Below, one piece after another: positions 1 through 5,555 of a stretch of DNA of 6,569 bases. Position numbers and translations under genes: made by a program. The stretch spans positions 1 through 6,569 of the forward strand of contig JBBDWJ010000100.1 in the NCBI GenBank assembly GCA_040902925.1. Reading direction: 5' to 3'. Origin of the DNA: JBBDWJ01 sp040902925. GTDB taxonomy: Bacteria > Acidobacteriota > Terriglobia > Bryobacterales > UBA6623. Position 1 is the stretch's first letter, and every line of letters starts with the position of its first letter. Below the pieces are notes generated by a model. That model made no database searches. It saw only the letters and a program-made list of their open reading frames with translations, and had not been told where the DNA came from.

Positions 1-1880
1 TCGTCGGCCATCTGCACCGCGGCGCTGATAGCCGCGGGTCCGCGCAACCCTTGCAGCGCCCCGGCGGCTTCGCGCCGCACCTCAACGTTGGGGGAGGCCA
101 GAGCCGGCTTCAGATAATCCACGGCGACCTCGCCGGGTATATCGTGATCCTGGCTCAACACTTGTCCAAGCGCTTCCGCCGCGGCCTTTTGCACTTGCGG
201 CTCGCTGTCGGAGACGGCCTTCCCTAGCGCTTCCAGATTTACCGCTTCCCGAGAACCCAACTGCCCCAGCGACTCCGCCGCCTGCGCGCGCACGCTCGCG
301 TTCGTGGAACCTAGCGCCTTACGCAGCGCCGCGCTCGCCGTTTGCAACGCTTCGGGAGAAAGACGCGGCTCGCCGCCCTCCATGTTGGCCCAGATCTTGT
401 GCGGGGCGTTGTGCTGCGCCCAAGCCATTCGTTTCGAAATCCGGGCCAGATCGGACTTCGCGCGCTCCATGTGTTGTTCGATGTCGCGGCCTCGCATCTC
501 AAACTCGATTTGGTCCTCGATTCGCGGGTTTGGAGCCGGAGCCGTTTCCTGCGCCTGCGCCAACAAGGACAACTCTGCCACGGCTTCCTCGGAGAGCCGA
601 CCGGCGGCCTCGGAATCCAGATCTTCAATCGCTCGCGCCTTCTGGACCCTGGCCGCAACGTCGGCTCGTAGCGCGCTGGCCACCTCGTGGATCGCGCGCT
701 CTTGTTGCGGCGCGGCGACGGCCTGTCCGCCGGCATCGAGCGAAGGGACCGCGAGCACAACCGCCGCAACACTCAACGCCACGCCAAAAAGAGCGCGCCG
801 GCCCAGTCCCGCGCGGCGCACCGTAGCGTCCAGCACGTACTGCACGCGCTGGTCGAGCGACGAAGGGTGCGCCATGGCAATCGCCACCCAGGGCCGCAAA
901 CCCGCGGTGCGGAACTCCCGCGCCACGCTCACCAGATGCCCGGCGTAGCCGCTCGCTTTGATTCCCTGCCCGAGCACCATGTCATCGCACGCCCGGTCGG
1001 CCTCGACGCGCATCCGCCGCAGCGCAAACCAAACCAACGGATGAAACCAATACACCGCGCGCACGACTTGAGCCAACGTCTGCGTGAACCAGTCAGCGCG
1101 CCTCACGTGGGCCAGCTCGTGATAGATCGTCATCGCCCGCCGCTCGCCGCGCCAGTTGCCAAAGCTCGCCGGCAGCAAGACCACCGGTCTTCGCCAGCCC
1201 CAAGTCATCGGCATCGTCTCGCGGGCGGATTGCAGAAAACGAACATCACGGCCGGCTTCCAATCCCGACAGGTCGTCCGACACGTCGATCACCCGCGCCG
1301 CGCGCGCCATTCGGCGCAGACGCAAATGCCCCACGATCAGCCGCGCCGCCAGCACGCAAAACCCAACGGCCCAGATGGCGAATAGCAGCGCCGCCGGAAG
1401 CGACGCCTGACGCTGTGCCGCCACACCCGTCGAGACGTGCTCGCCGTTGTTGATTTCGCTGCCCGGACCGGTCGAAACCGTCGCAACCGAGATGCTAAAC
1501 GCCGGCGCCCGCGATCCATCCAGGCCCATGACGCCGGCCGTGTCGCGGCGCTCCGCCAAATCCTGGCGCCTGACGGCTCGTGGCCGCGCGGCATCGCCAA
1601 CAACGGCAGGTTCGCTGGCCGCTGCAACAGTGGAGGATCCGCCGCCGGGCCACCCTGCCGGAATCCGCAGCTTCGGTGCAAAGTCGAACGAAACCGGCGA
1701 AGCGGCAAGCGCCGCCAACGAAAATGCCCAAATCAGGTGCCGCAAAGCCGCCGAGCGTTTGCGAAGAAGAAAACAGGCAACCCACGCCGCGCCAAGCACG
1801 ACCACCGCCCGCGCCGACGCCTCGCCCAGCAACACCAGCCAACCTTCGTCGAAACTCGCCATCCATGTAAAGCCGCTCAT
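1..1880 (-). CDS. BlaR1-like M56 membrane metallopeptidase with C-terminal HEAT repeats (partial, runs off left edge)
   Basis: Reading the minus strand from ATG at 1880 gives 626 uninterrupted codons to the window edge, so the C-terminus is missing. The layout matches BlaR1: helices near residues 15-39 and 45-64 (with RHLIW), an external loop, a third helix at 161-183, a basic cytoplasmic stretch, then the zinc protease core. HELAH at 254-258 supplies two zinc ligands and the catalytic Glu; E293 in EADRACDD is the expected third ligand; WFHPLVW (278-284) is a family signature. A fourth helix (363-381) puts the rest outside the membrane: a charged helical stretch (about 390-500), then at least three HEAT repeats (508-541, 548-574, 586-612). 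No penicillin-binding SxxK domain is visible, so beta-lactam sensing is unlikely. By family analogy it should sense an external signal and trigger loss of the BlaI-type repressor. The start is supported by AGGAGG (1888-1893), 7 nt upstream, and by the one-base overlap with the repressor gene. Confidence 0.93.
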   Translation of the reverse strand, partial: MSGFTWMASFDEGWLVLLGEASARAVVVLGAAWVACFLLRKRSAALRHLIWAFSLAALAASPVSFDFAPKLRIPAGWPGGGSSTVAAASEPAVVGDAARPRAVRRQDLAERRDTAGVMGLDGSRAPAFSISVATVSTGPGSEINNGEHVSTGVAAQRQASLPAALLFAIWAVGFCVLAARLIVGHLRLRRMARAARVIDVSDDLSGLEAGRDVRFLQSARETMPMTWGWRRPVVLLPASFGNWRGERRAMTIYHELAHVRRADWFTQTLAQVVRAVYWFHPLVWFALRRMRVEADRACDDMVLGQGIKASGYAGHLVSVAREFRTAGLRPWVAIAMAHPSSLDQRVQYVLDATVRRAGLGRRALFGVALSVAAVVLAVPSLDAGGQAVAAPQQERAIHEVASALRADVAARVQKARAIEDLDSEAAGRLSEEAVAELSLLAQAQETAPAPNPRIEDQIEFEMRGRDIEQHMERAKSDLARISKRMAWAQHNAPHKIWANMEGGEPRLSPEALQTASAALRKALGSTNASVRAQAAESLGQLGSREAVNLEALGKAVSDSEPQVQKAAAEALGQVLSQDHDIPGEVAVDYLKPALASPNVEVRREAAGALQGLRGPAAISAAVQMAD

Positions 1881-2275
1881 CACCGGCCCTCCTTCCTTGC
1901 CTTGTCAATACGCATTTCCAACTCCGCCAGATCCGCATCCGACAAATCCGCCGTCGAAACATCGAGCAACGTGGCGACCGCTTGCGGCACCGATCCCTCG
2001 AAAAACGTCTCCAACAGCCGCTTGGCCGCCGCGCGCCGCGCCGTTTTGAGCGGCGCTATCGGCTGATAGACGTACCGCGCGCCATCTTCGTGGTGCTCGA
2101 TGAAGCCTTTTTCCTCGAGGATGCGCAACAGGGTGCGCACCGCCGAGTAACTCGGCGCCTCGGGAATATCCTCGCGGATCTCCGCGGCCGTCGCCCTGCG
2201 GCGGCGGTACAGAGCATCCATGATCTGCCGTTCGCGGCGGCTCAAATCCTCAGAAACTGCGGGTCGTTTGGACAT
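1880..2275 (-). CDS. BlaI/MecI/CopY-family winged-helix transcriptional repressor
   Basis: This 131-residue protein has the length and layout of BlaI/MecI repressors. The N-terminal winged helix spans about residues 12-72: the SRRERQIMDALY helix, TAAEIRE, the recognition helix around SYSAVRTLLRILEEKG (42-57), then the wing HHEDGARYVYQP. The rest is a helical dimerisation part. I chose ATG at 2275 because GAG lies just upstream; an in-frame TTG at 2287 would add four residues but has no ribosome site and lies inside an operator dyad. The stop overlaps the start of the M56 gene by one base (TGATG), implying translational coupling. In this family the dimer binds dyads at its own promoter and is inactivated when the partner membrane protease is activated. 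The matching dyads upstream suggest autoregulation. Family assignment is firm; the regulated targets beyond this operon are unknown. Confidence 0.93.
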   Translation of the reverse strand: MSKRPAVSEDLSRRERQIMDALYRRRRATAAEIREDIPEAPSYSAVRTLLRILEEKGFIEHHEDGARYVYQPIAPLKTARRAAAKRLLETFFEGSVPQAVATLLDVSTADLSDADLAELEMRIDKARKEGR

Positions 2276-2278
2276 CTC

Positions 2279-2328
2279 AGCACTCAAGTGCTAAAAAATT
2301 AGCACAACCACATGCTAAAAATTTAGCA
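2279..2328. promoter_or_regulatory. Cluster of BlaI-type operator dyads
   Basis: Two perfect inverted repeats with the same half-site lie here: TGCTAAA-AA-TTTAGCA (2313-2328) over the -10 box, and GTGCTAA-AAAA-TTAGCAC (2288-2305) just downstream of the predicted start. Their centres are 24 bp apart. A third dyad, AGCACT-CA-AGTGCT (2279-2292), shares its right arm with the second. BlaI/MecI/CopY repressors are known to bind paired dyads over their own promoters. Assigning these dyads to the adjacent repressor is inference from position and symmetry. Confidence 0.75.
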
Positions 2329-2348
2329 GCCCGGTCGACCGTTGTCAA
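2320..2348 (-). promoter_or_regulatory. Sigma70 promoter of the BlaI/M56 operon
   Basis: On the minus strand a perfect TTGACA -35 box (2348-2343) is followed by exactly 17 bp and TAAATT (2325-2320), a four-of-six match to the -10 consensus. Transcription would start near 2313, about 38 nt before the repressor ATG. The -10 box lies inside the upstream operator dyad, the usual geometry for repression by blocking polymerase. The start site is inferred from spacing only. Confidence 0.72.
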
Positions 2349-2607
2349 GCCCCAAATTTCGCCCTGGGGTATCGAAGCCGGAACCGCAATCGTGGGGACG
2401 GGCGCTCCAGCCTGTCCCTCGCCGCAAAGCGGCGACCGCGGTTACTTGCCCAAACCCCAGCAAGGGCGAGGTAGCGCATAGTCTCGGAGCCAAAAAAACC
2501 ACGCCCCAACCCCTCGCGGCCGCCTCCGTATTTCTCATCTTTTCTCTTTAGGAATTGAAAAGTACAACTGCATAAATTTAATATAAACTTTAACTTTTAA
2601 ACCCACA
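2349..2607. other. Non-coding region between divergent promoters, AT-rich on its right side
   Basis: No coding region is credible here: the short open frames on either strand have no ribosome site and no recognisable motif. The left part is GC-rich and carries two adjacent hairpins described separately. From about 2540 to 2607 the sequence becomes strongly AT-rich, in sharp contrast to its surroundings, and leads into the promoter of the PEP-CTERM gene. Confidence 0.6.
2395..2434. repeat. Two back-to-back GC-rich hairpins
   Basis: The first hairpin pairs GGGACGGGC (2395-2403) with GCCTGTCCC (2410-2418) around a six-base loop; the only non-Watson-Crick pair is a G-T (G-U in RNA). The second pairs CGCCGC (2420-2425) with GCGGCG (2429-2434) around AAA. 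They lie between divergent genes, so they are not obvious terminators for either. A dispersed extragenic palindrome is possible but cannot be tested from one copy. Confidence 0.5.
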
Positions 2608-2640
2608 TTGTCGAGCGCAAATTCCCTGTGATACTATAAC
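2608..2640 (+). promoter_or_regulatory. Candidate promoter of the PEP-CTERM gene
   Basis: TTGTCG (2608-2613) is followed after 18 bp by TACTAT (2632-2637), which is preceded by TG one base upstream (2629-2630), giving an extended -10. TATAAC (2635-2640) is an overlapping alternative -10. Either predicts a start about 20 nt before the ATG at 2666. A duplicated GGGGGAG (2647-2653 and 2657-2663) lies before the ATG as the probable ribosome site; the two spacings, 12 and 2 nt, are both off the usual optimum. Confidence 0.45.
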
Positions 2641-2665
2641 GCCGGCGGGGGAGAACGGGGGAGCT

Positions 2666-3388
2666 ATGCCGCGCCCGATCAGGTACGCGCTCGCTTTCAT
2701 TGCCACCGCGCTCGCTGTGGCTCCGGCGCACGCCGACTACATCATTGCCGGTCCCGGCAGCAGCCTCGCGCCATCCAGCCTCGTGTGGGCCTGGGACCAG
2801 TCGCAGCTTGCGCCTTTGCGCACCGCGCTCGACGACGCCGCAAACTTCGGACCGGCCGGCGTCGTCCCTACAGCAGTCTCAACCGTGACCCTGGGCGCGA
2901 TCGACCCCGCTGCTCTTTCGGCCGTTGACGCTTTTGTGTCGCCGTGGTGGCACGACGCCGATTCAGCGGCCTATCACGCCGGCCTGCTCGCCTTCTTCTA
3001 CGGCGGCGGCGACTTATTCCTGCTGCAGGATGACAATCTCGTCGACGGCTTGGGCGCCCTTCTCGGCGTGACCAGTTCCGACTCGACCGGCAGCGTATCG
3101 ACCGCTGGCCTTGACGGCGCCCCGCTATTCAACGGCCCGTTCGGCATGGTGGCGGGCGTGACGCAATCCGGCTCCAGGGGGCAATTGAATATCACGGCCG
3201 CCGGAGCGCGAATCGGCGCCGTCAATGCCGAAGGCCAGATTGCGACCGTCTATTGGCTTCCCGGCGAGTTCACCCCCGGCGCGGGTGCGCTATTCATTCT
3301 GGGAGACGTCGACATGCTCACGGGGCAAAATGGCGGGGCGTTTATCCGCCCGACGTCGCCGCAAACGACAAAGGACGCTTTGGCATGA
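2666..3388 (+). CDS. Secreted PEP-CTERM protein, as-read frame (sorting tail lost by frameshift)
   Basis: The as-read product has 240 residues and starts with a clear signal peptide: basic MPRPIR, a hydrophobic core, and a likely signal peptidase I site after AHA at residues 21-23. The mature part is poor in Lys and Cys and rich in Gly, Ala and Asp. It contains AFVSPWWHDAD and AFFYGGGDLFLLQDDNL (about 88-125), which loosely resemble the Gly-rich turn of glutamine-amidotransferase-like domains; that fold is only a guess. In this frame the end after residue 226 is unrelated to the family, and the PEP-CTERM tail continues in the frame one base back. Adding one base near 3343 gives a coherent 282-residue protein with VPEPG at 256-260. 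Export across the inner membrane and exosortase processing are expected for the intact form. The specific function is not recognisable. Confidence 0.82.
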   Translation: MPRPIRYALAFIATALAVAPAHADYIIAGPGSSLAPSSLVWAWDQSQLAPLRTALDDAANFGPAGVVPTAVSTVTLGAIDPAALSAVDAFVSPWWHDADSAAYHAGLLAFFYGGGDLFLLQDDNLVDGLGALLGVTSSDSTGSVSTAGLDGAPLFNGPFGMVAGVTQSGSRGQLNITAAGARIGAVNAEGQIATVYWLPGEFTPGAGALFILGDVDMLTGQNGGAFIRPTSPQTTKDALA

Positions 3389-3513
3389 ACTTGTTCGCGG
3401 CCGCGGCAAGAGAAGACGACACAGTGGTCGTCCCCGAGCCAGGCACGATAGTTCTGCTGGCAAGCGGCCTGCTACTTTTCGCACTGCGGCACAAAGCAAG
3501 CCGCCGGCGCTAG
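3343..3513 (+). pseudogene. Displaced PEP-CTERM sorting tail of the preceding gene
   Basis: Read in the frame starting at 3343, the sequence continues the upstream protein: YPPDVAANDKGRFGMNLFAA, then VPEPG, a short hydrophobic helix (TIVLLASGLLLFAL) and a basic tail ending RHKASRRR before TAG at 3511-3513. This is the textbook three-part PEP-CTERM signal recognised by exosortase/EpsH systems. It has no start of its own that makes sense, and it joins smoothly to the upstream frame at AF|YPPD. The simplest explanation is loss of one T from the run at 3341-3343, as a real mutation or a sequence error. No slippery heptamer supports programmed frameshifting. Confidence 0.8.
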
Positions 3514-3565
3514 CGGCCAGAACCTCGATATCGCGCTTCACGACGTCGGTCTACAGGTCCGCGGA

Positions 3566-3597
3566 TTCCCGTCTTGAGCCGCGATGCGGCGTGGGAA
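3566..3597 (+). terminator. Compound hairpin after the PEP-CTERM gene
   Basis: An outer TTCCC (3566-3570)/GGGAA (3593-3597) stem encloses an inner GCCGC (3578-3582)/GCGGC (3586-3590) stem with loop GAT. It lies 53 bp after the stop of the PEP-CTERM tail and immediately abuts the left end of the transposase element. There is no T tract, so intrinsic termination is uncertain; it may instead be a further palindromic repeat unit. Confidence 0.35.
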
Positions 3598-3602
3598 AAT
3601 AG

Positions 3603-3652
3603 CCCAGGGTGGAGCGGGGGAAGCCACGGGCGCAACCCCGCGGAACCCTGGG
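3603..3652 (+). repeat. Left REP-type palindrome of the RAYT element
   Basis: CCCAGGGT (3603-3610) pairs with ACCCTGGG (3645-3652); inside it GCGGGG (3614-3619) pairs with CCCCGC (3636-3641), so the structure is an imperfect long stem with an internal loop. RAYT proteins bind and cut such structured single-stranded ends. It is longer than the right-hand copy because of about 19 extra bases in the loop region. Confidence 0.75.
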
Positions 3653-3695
3653 AGATGATCCAACAAGGAAGCAGCCCTGAAGGGGCGGCGGACCC

Positions 3696-4139
3696 ATGGC
3701 CCAGACGTTCGCGCAACTCCTCCTGCATATCGTCTTCTCGACCAAGCAGCGTCGGACTTCCCTCAAGGAGGACTGGCGGAACGACTTGTTTGCCTATATG
3801 GGAGGCATTGTCCGTAACCTCGGTGGCAAAGCTCTCCTCATTAACGGTGTCGCCGACCATGTGCATCTGCTGCTTTCTTTGCCGGCCAACGTCGCTCCGG
3901 CCGACGCCGTACGAGTCATCAAGGCTCGCTCGTCGACCTGGATACGCAGCCGCGATCGAACCTTCGCCTGGCAGTCCGGCTACGCGGCGTTCAGCGTGAG
4001 CCAATCCAGAGCTGAGCCGGTGCGGCGCTATATCGCCCGGCAGCAGGAGCGCCACACCCGTATGCGTTTCGAGGACGAGCTTGTCTCCCTGCTGAAACGC
4101 CACCAGATGGAATACGACGACCGATATCTGTTGGGCTAA
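3696..4139 (+). CDS. REP-associated tyrosine transposase (RAYT), IS200/IS605 TnpA-like Y1 HUH family
   Basis: The 147-residue product is a single Y1_Tnp domain of normal length. The opening LLLHIVFSTKQRR is the first conserved strand. DHVHLLLSLP (54-63) carries the HUH motif with H55 and H57 as metal ligands. SGYAAFSVSQSR (94-105) is typical of RAYTs, and the catalytic tyrosine is most likely Y112 in RRYIARQQERH, with Q116 completing the YxxxQ motif. All active-site residues are present, so the enzyme may be functional. These enzymes cut and rejoin single-stranded DNA at hairpins; RAYTs are thought to spread REP palindromes, consistent with those on both sides here. GAAGGGG (3679-3685), 10 nt before the ATG, is the ribosome site, and its AGGG can pair with CCCT just upstream, which may limit translation. 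No TnpB or accessory gene is present. Confidence 0.94.
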   Translation: MAQTFAQLLLHIVFSTKQRRTSLKEDWRNDLFAYMGGIVRNLGGKALLINGVADHVHLLLSLPANVAPADAVRVIKARSSTWIRSRDRTFAWQSGYAAFSVSQSRAEPVRRYIARQQERHTRMRFEDELVSLLKRHQMEYDDRYLLG

Positions 4140-4147
4140 CTTCCGCC

Positions 4148-4159
4148 GCCCTTCGGGGC
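4148..4159 (+). terminator. UUCG-tetraloop hairpin after the transposase gene
   Basis: GCCC (4148-4151), TTCG (4152-4155) and GGGC (4156-4159) form a short, very stable hairpin type nine bases after the transposase stop. No T run follows, so it may slow 3' decay of the mRNA or be part of the element's subterminal structure instead of a classical terminator. Confidence 0.4.
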
Positions 4160-4184
4160 TCGGGACTTCTTGCGGAATTCCTAA

Positions 4185-4215
4185 CCCAGGGTTCCGCCCG
4201 AGGCTCCACCCTGGG
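4185..4215 (+). repeat. Right REP-type palindrome of the RAYT element
   Basis: CCCAGGGT (4185-4192) pairs with ACCCTGGG (4208-4215) around a 15-base loop. With flanking TAA/CTA the stem extends to 11 positions with one mismatch. Its two halves are the reverse complements of the outer and inner halves of the left palindrome. Confidence 0.75.
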
Positions 4216-4334
4216 CTATTGTCCGTCGACGCTTCGCGTCTTGGGTGGTGTGCTCGATTTGCCGCCGGCTTGGCTTGGCGCCTCAGTCGTTGAAACAAAG
4301 GCGTCTCAAAGGATCGCGCGTTTGGCGAATTGTG

Positions 4335-4353
4335 GACCTGTCCAGACCTGTCC
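4335..4353. repeat. Short tandem GACCTGTCC repeat
   Basis: GACCTGTCC occurs twice (4335-4343 and 4345-4353) with a 10-bp period, followed by a C run. It lies in the non-coding gap between the transposase element and the end of the phosphoribosyltransferase gene. Related CTGTCCC strings occur elsewhere in the window, but one region cannot show whether this is a dispersed repeat. Confidence 0.4.
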
Positions 4354-4386
4354 CCCATTTCCCTCCCAAGAAAATAGCTGGGCCGT

Positions 4387-5028
4387 TCAAGTCGTGATAG
4401 GTATATTCGCTCCGCACAGCGGGCAGTCCGAAGGCGCCCAAACGGTATTGGGAATCGAGGCAAGTGTTTCGAGCGCCAGGTGTTGCGCACTGGCGTATTC
4501 GGAAGCCCAGGAGCCGAGCACGAGCAACGCCGCGACAGCGACCGGCTGAGCTCCACAAACTGCCAGGTCAGCCACAGTCCCGCGCACGGCCGACCCAGCG
4601 TTGATCACGTCGTTGACGACCGCCACGCGCTTGCCGCGAACCTTTGGGCGCAGGGCGTTCGGGATACGGTAAGTCACCGGGTAGAGCGTATCGCTGTTTG
4701 GCGCTGTCTCGGAGTTGGCAAGTTCAGCGGCACGATTCCCCTCTCGCGCCGATTCGATGCGCTCGGAATAACAGAACGGCGCGCCGAGTTCCGCCGCCGC
4801 CAACAAAGCGACGAAGGCGCCCTCGACAAGCGGCCCGCAGACGATTTCGATATTGTGCCCGGCAAGCCGCGCGGCAATTTCACGGCTGAAGCGCTGCACC
4901 GGCTCCGGGTCAAGACAAAGCAGCTCCAGGTCAATCCAAATGTCCCCGTGGTGGCCCGACTCCAGCCGGAAATGCCCCTTGCGAATCGGCAATCGGCGGA
5001 CGATCTCTTCCTGCATTGAGGTGTTCAT
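4387..5028 (-). CDS. PyrE-like (orotate-type) phosphoribosyltransferase
   Basis: The 213-residue product matches the size and layout of type I phosphoribosyltransferases of the orotate group. KGHFRLESGHHGDIWIDLELL (17-37) corresponds to the N-terminal substrate region of PyrE, GPLVEGA (65-71) to the conserved loop after the second strand, and RVAVVNDVINAGSAVRGTVADL (134-155) to the PRPP-binding motif. That motif deviates from the usual form: Asn139 replaces the first acidic residue and Asn-Ala replaces the usual Thr pair. The C-terminus ends in a CPLC cluster (202-205), not standard for PyrE. Orotate to OMP conversion in pyrimidine synthesis is the default reading, but a salvage or specialised substrate is possible. 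No ribosome site is obvious; ATG at 5016 is an alternative start. The gene stands alone, converging on the transposase element. Confidence 0.85.
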   Translation of the reverse strand: MNTSMQEEIVRRLPIRKGHFRLESGHHGDIWIDLELLCLDPEPVQRFSREIAARLAGHNIEIVCGPLVEGAFVALLAAAELGAPFCYSERIESAREGNRAAELANSETAPNSDTLYPVTYRIPNALRPKVRGKRVAVVNDVINAGSAVRGTVADLAVCGAQPVAVAALLVLGSWASEYASAQHLALETLASIPNTVWAPSDCPLCGANIPITT

Positions 5029-5169
5029 TCGGCCGCGGATGGCCCGATAGCGCCTCAGCCTATCGAGCGCAACAAGCTAGAGCGTAAATCGAACGTAAAA
5101 CCGGGAGCAACTCCACGATGATTGCGGCAGGAATGCGTTCGCGGGCGGACTCCGCTATCTTTCGCCGCG

Positions 5170-5293
5170 GCTGGCGCCAGGAACGCTCCACGGCCGCGCC
5201 ATGGGAAGGCTGTTGCCGACGAGTTCGTTGATTTCGCGATAGGAGATGGAGTTTTCGAGCAGGCTTTCCCACGAGCCTGTCGTCAGGATTTCG
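5170..5293 (-). pseudogene. Possible coding remnant downstream of DUF4160
   Basis: Immediately after the DUF4160 stop, one minus-strand frame reads DEILTTGSWESLLENSISYREINELVG and on to SRGER before TAG. It has high GC in third positions and balanced amino-acid use, unlike the neighbouring shadow frames. It has no start codon in a sensible place before the internal Met and I do not recognise a family. It may be a decayed gene fragment; it may also be chance. The remaining sequence from here to the phosphoribosyltransferase start shows nothing else. Confidence 0.25.
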
Positions 5294-5555
5294 TCACCGC
5301 AGTGGAGCAATCGGGTTGACGGCCTCAAGGTTCCTGGCCTTCGTCCAGGCTTGCCGCAATTCGTCCTGATGCAGCGCAGCCCATTCAGTGACCAGGCAAC
5401 AAGGCCCTCGGCGGTAGACGGCCGGCAAGAACCGCGACGGTTTCGATGCCGATCACTGCCTGGTCTTCCGCGTATTCGGCGTGAAAATGAGCTGGCCCGT
5501 GATCGTCGAAGTACATCTTGATCACGATTCCGTAGAAGCGGCTTAACTCAGGCAT
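5294..5555 (-). pseudogene. DUF4160-family protein, frameshifted
   Basis: From ATG at 5555 the frame reads MPELSRFYGIVIKMYFDDHG, PAHFHAEYAEDQAVIGIETV and AVLAGRLPPRAL, the typical DUF4160 N-terminus with its HFHAEY signature, then hits a stop at 5387-5385 after 56 residues. The conserved remainder, LVTEWAALHQDELRQAW through NPIAPLR, continues in a different frame to TGA at 5296-5294. One extra base around 5396-5402 accounts for the break; the repaired protein would have 86 residues, the normal family size. The start overlaps the end of the DUF2442 gene by eight bases, so the two were a translationally coupled pair. DUF4160 has no established activity; small paired genes of this kind are often suspected to be toxin-antitoxin-like, which is inference. 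Confidence 0.85.

Larger units (their letters stand above)
3598..4220 (+). mobile_element. REP/RAYT element: HUH transposase gene between inverted palindromic repeats
   Basis: The 18-base string AATAGCCCAGGGTGGAGC (3598-3615) recurs as a perfect reverse complement at 4203-4220. Nested inside, CGGAACCCTGGG (3641-3652) is perfectly inverted at 4185-4196. Each end is therefore itself a hairpin with CCCAGGGT/ACCCTGGG arms, and the two are in opposite orientation around one Y1 transposase gene. This is the known arrangement of REP-associated tyrosine transposases, which are usually domesticated single-copy relatives of IS200/IS605. Exact ends and any insertion-site target sequence cannot be fixed from one copy. 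Confidence 0.82.

Noticed and set aside
304..948. Plus-strand open frame of 214 codons, and several similar ones across 304-2066
   Set aside because: They are antisense to the M56 peptidase and BlaI genes, which have clear family motifs on the minus strand. The plus-strand products are Arg/Ala/Ser-rich with no recognisable domain.
2279..2328. CRISPR-like or satellite array at the TGCTAA/TTAGCA repeats
   Set aside because: The repeats are short dyads around a promoter with no spacers; they fit operators.
3335..3350. Programmed -1 frameshift in the PEP-CTERM gene
   Set aside because: The site GCG TTT ATC is not a slippery heptamer and no stimulatory structure is evident. A simple indel is more likely.
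3510..4556. Minus-strand open frame of 348 codons
   Set aside because: It runs antisense through the whole transposase and both REP palindromes and overlaps the phosphoribosyltransferase gene in another frame. Its product has no recognisable features.
4480..5019. Plus-strand open frame of 179 codons
   Set aside because: It is the antisense shadow of the phosphoribosyltransferase, whose motifs are unambiguous.
5246..5521. Plus-strand open frame of 91 codons
   Set aside because: It is antisense to the DUF4160 gene, which is recognisable in two minus-strand frames.
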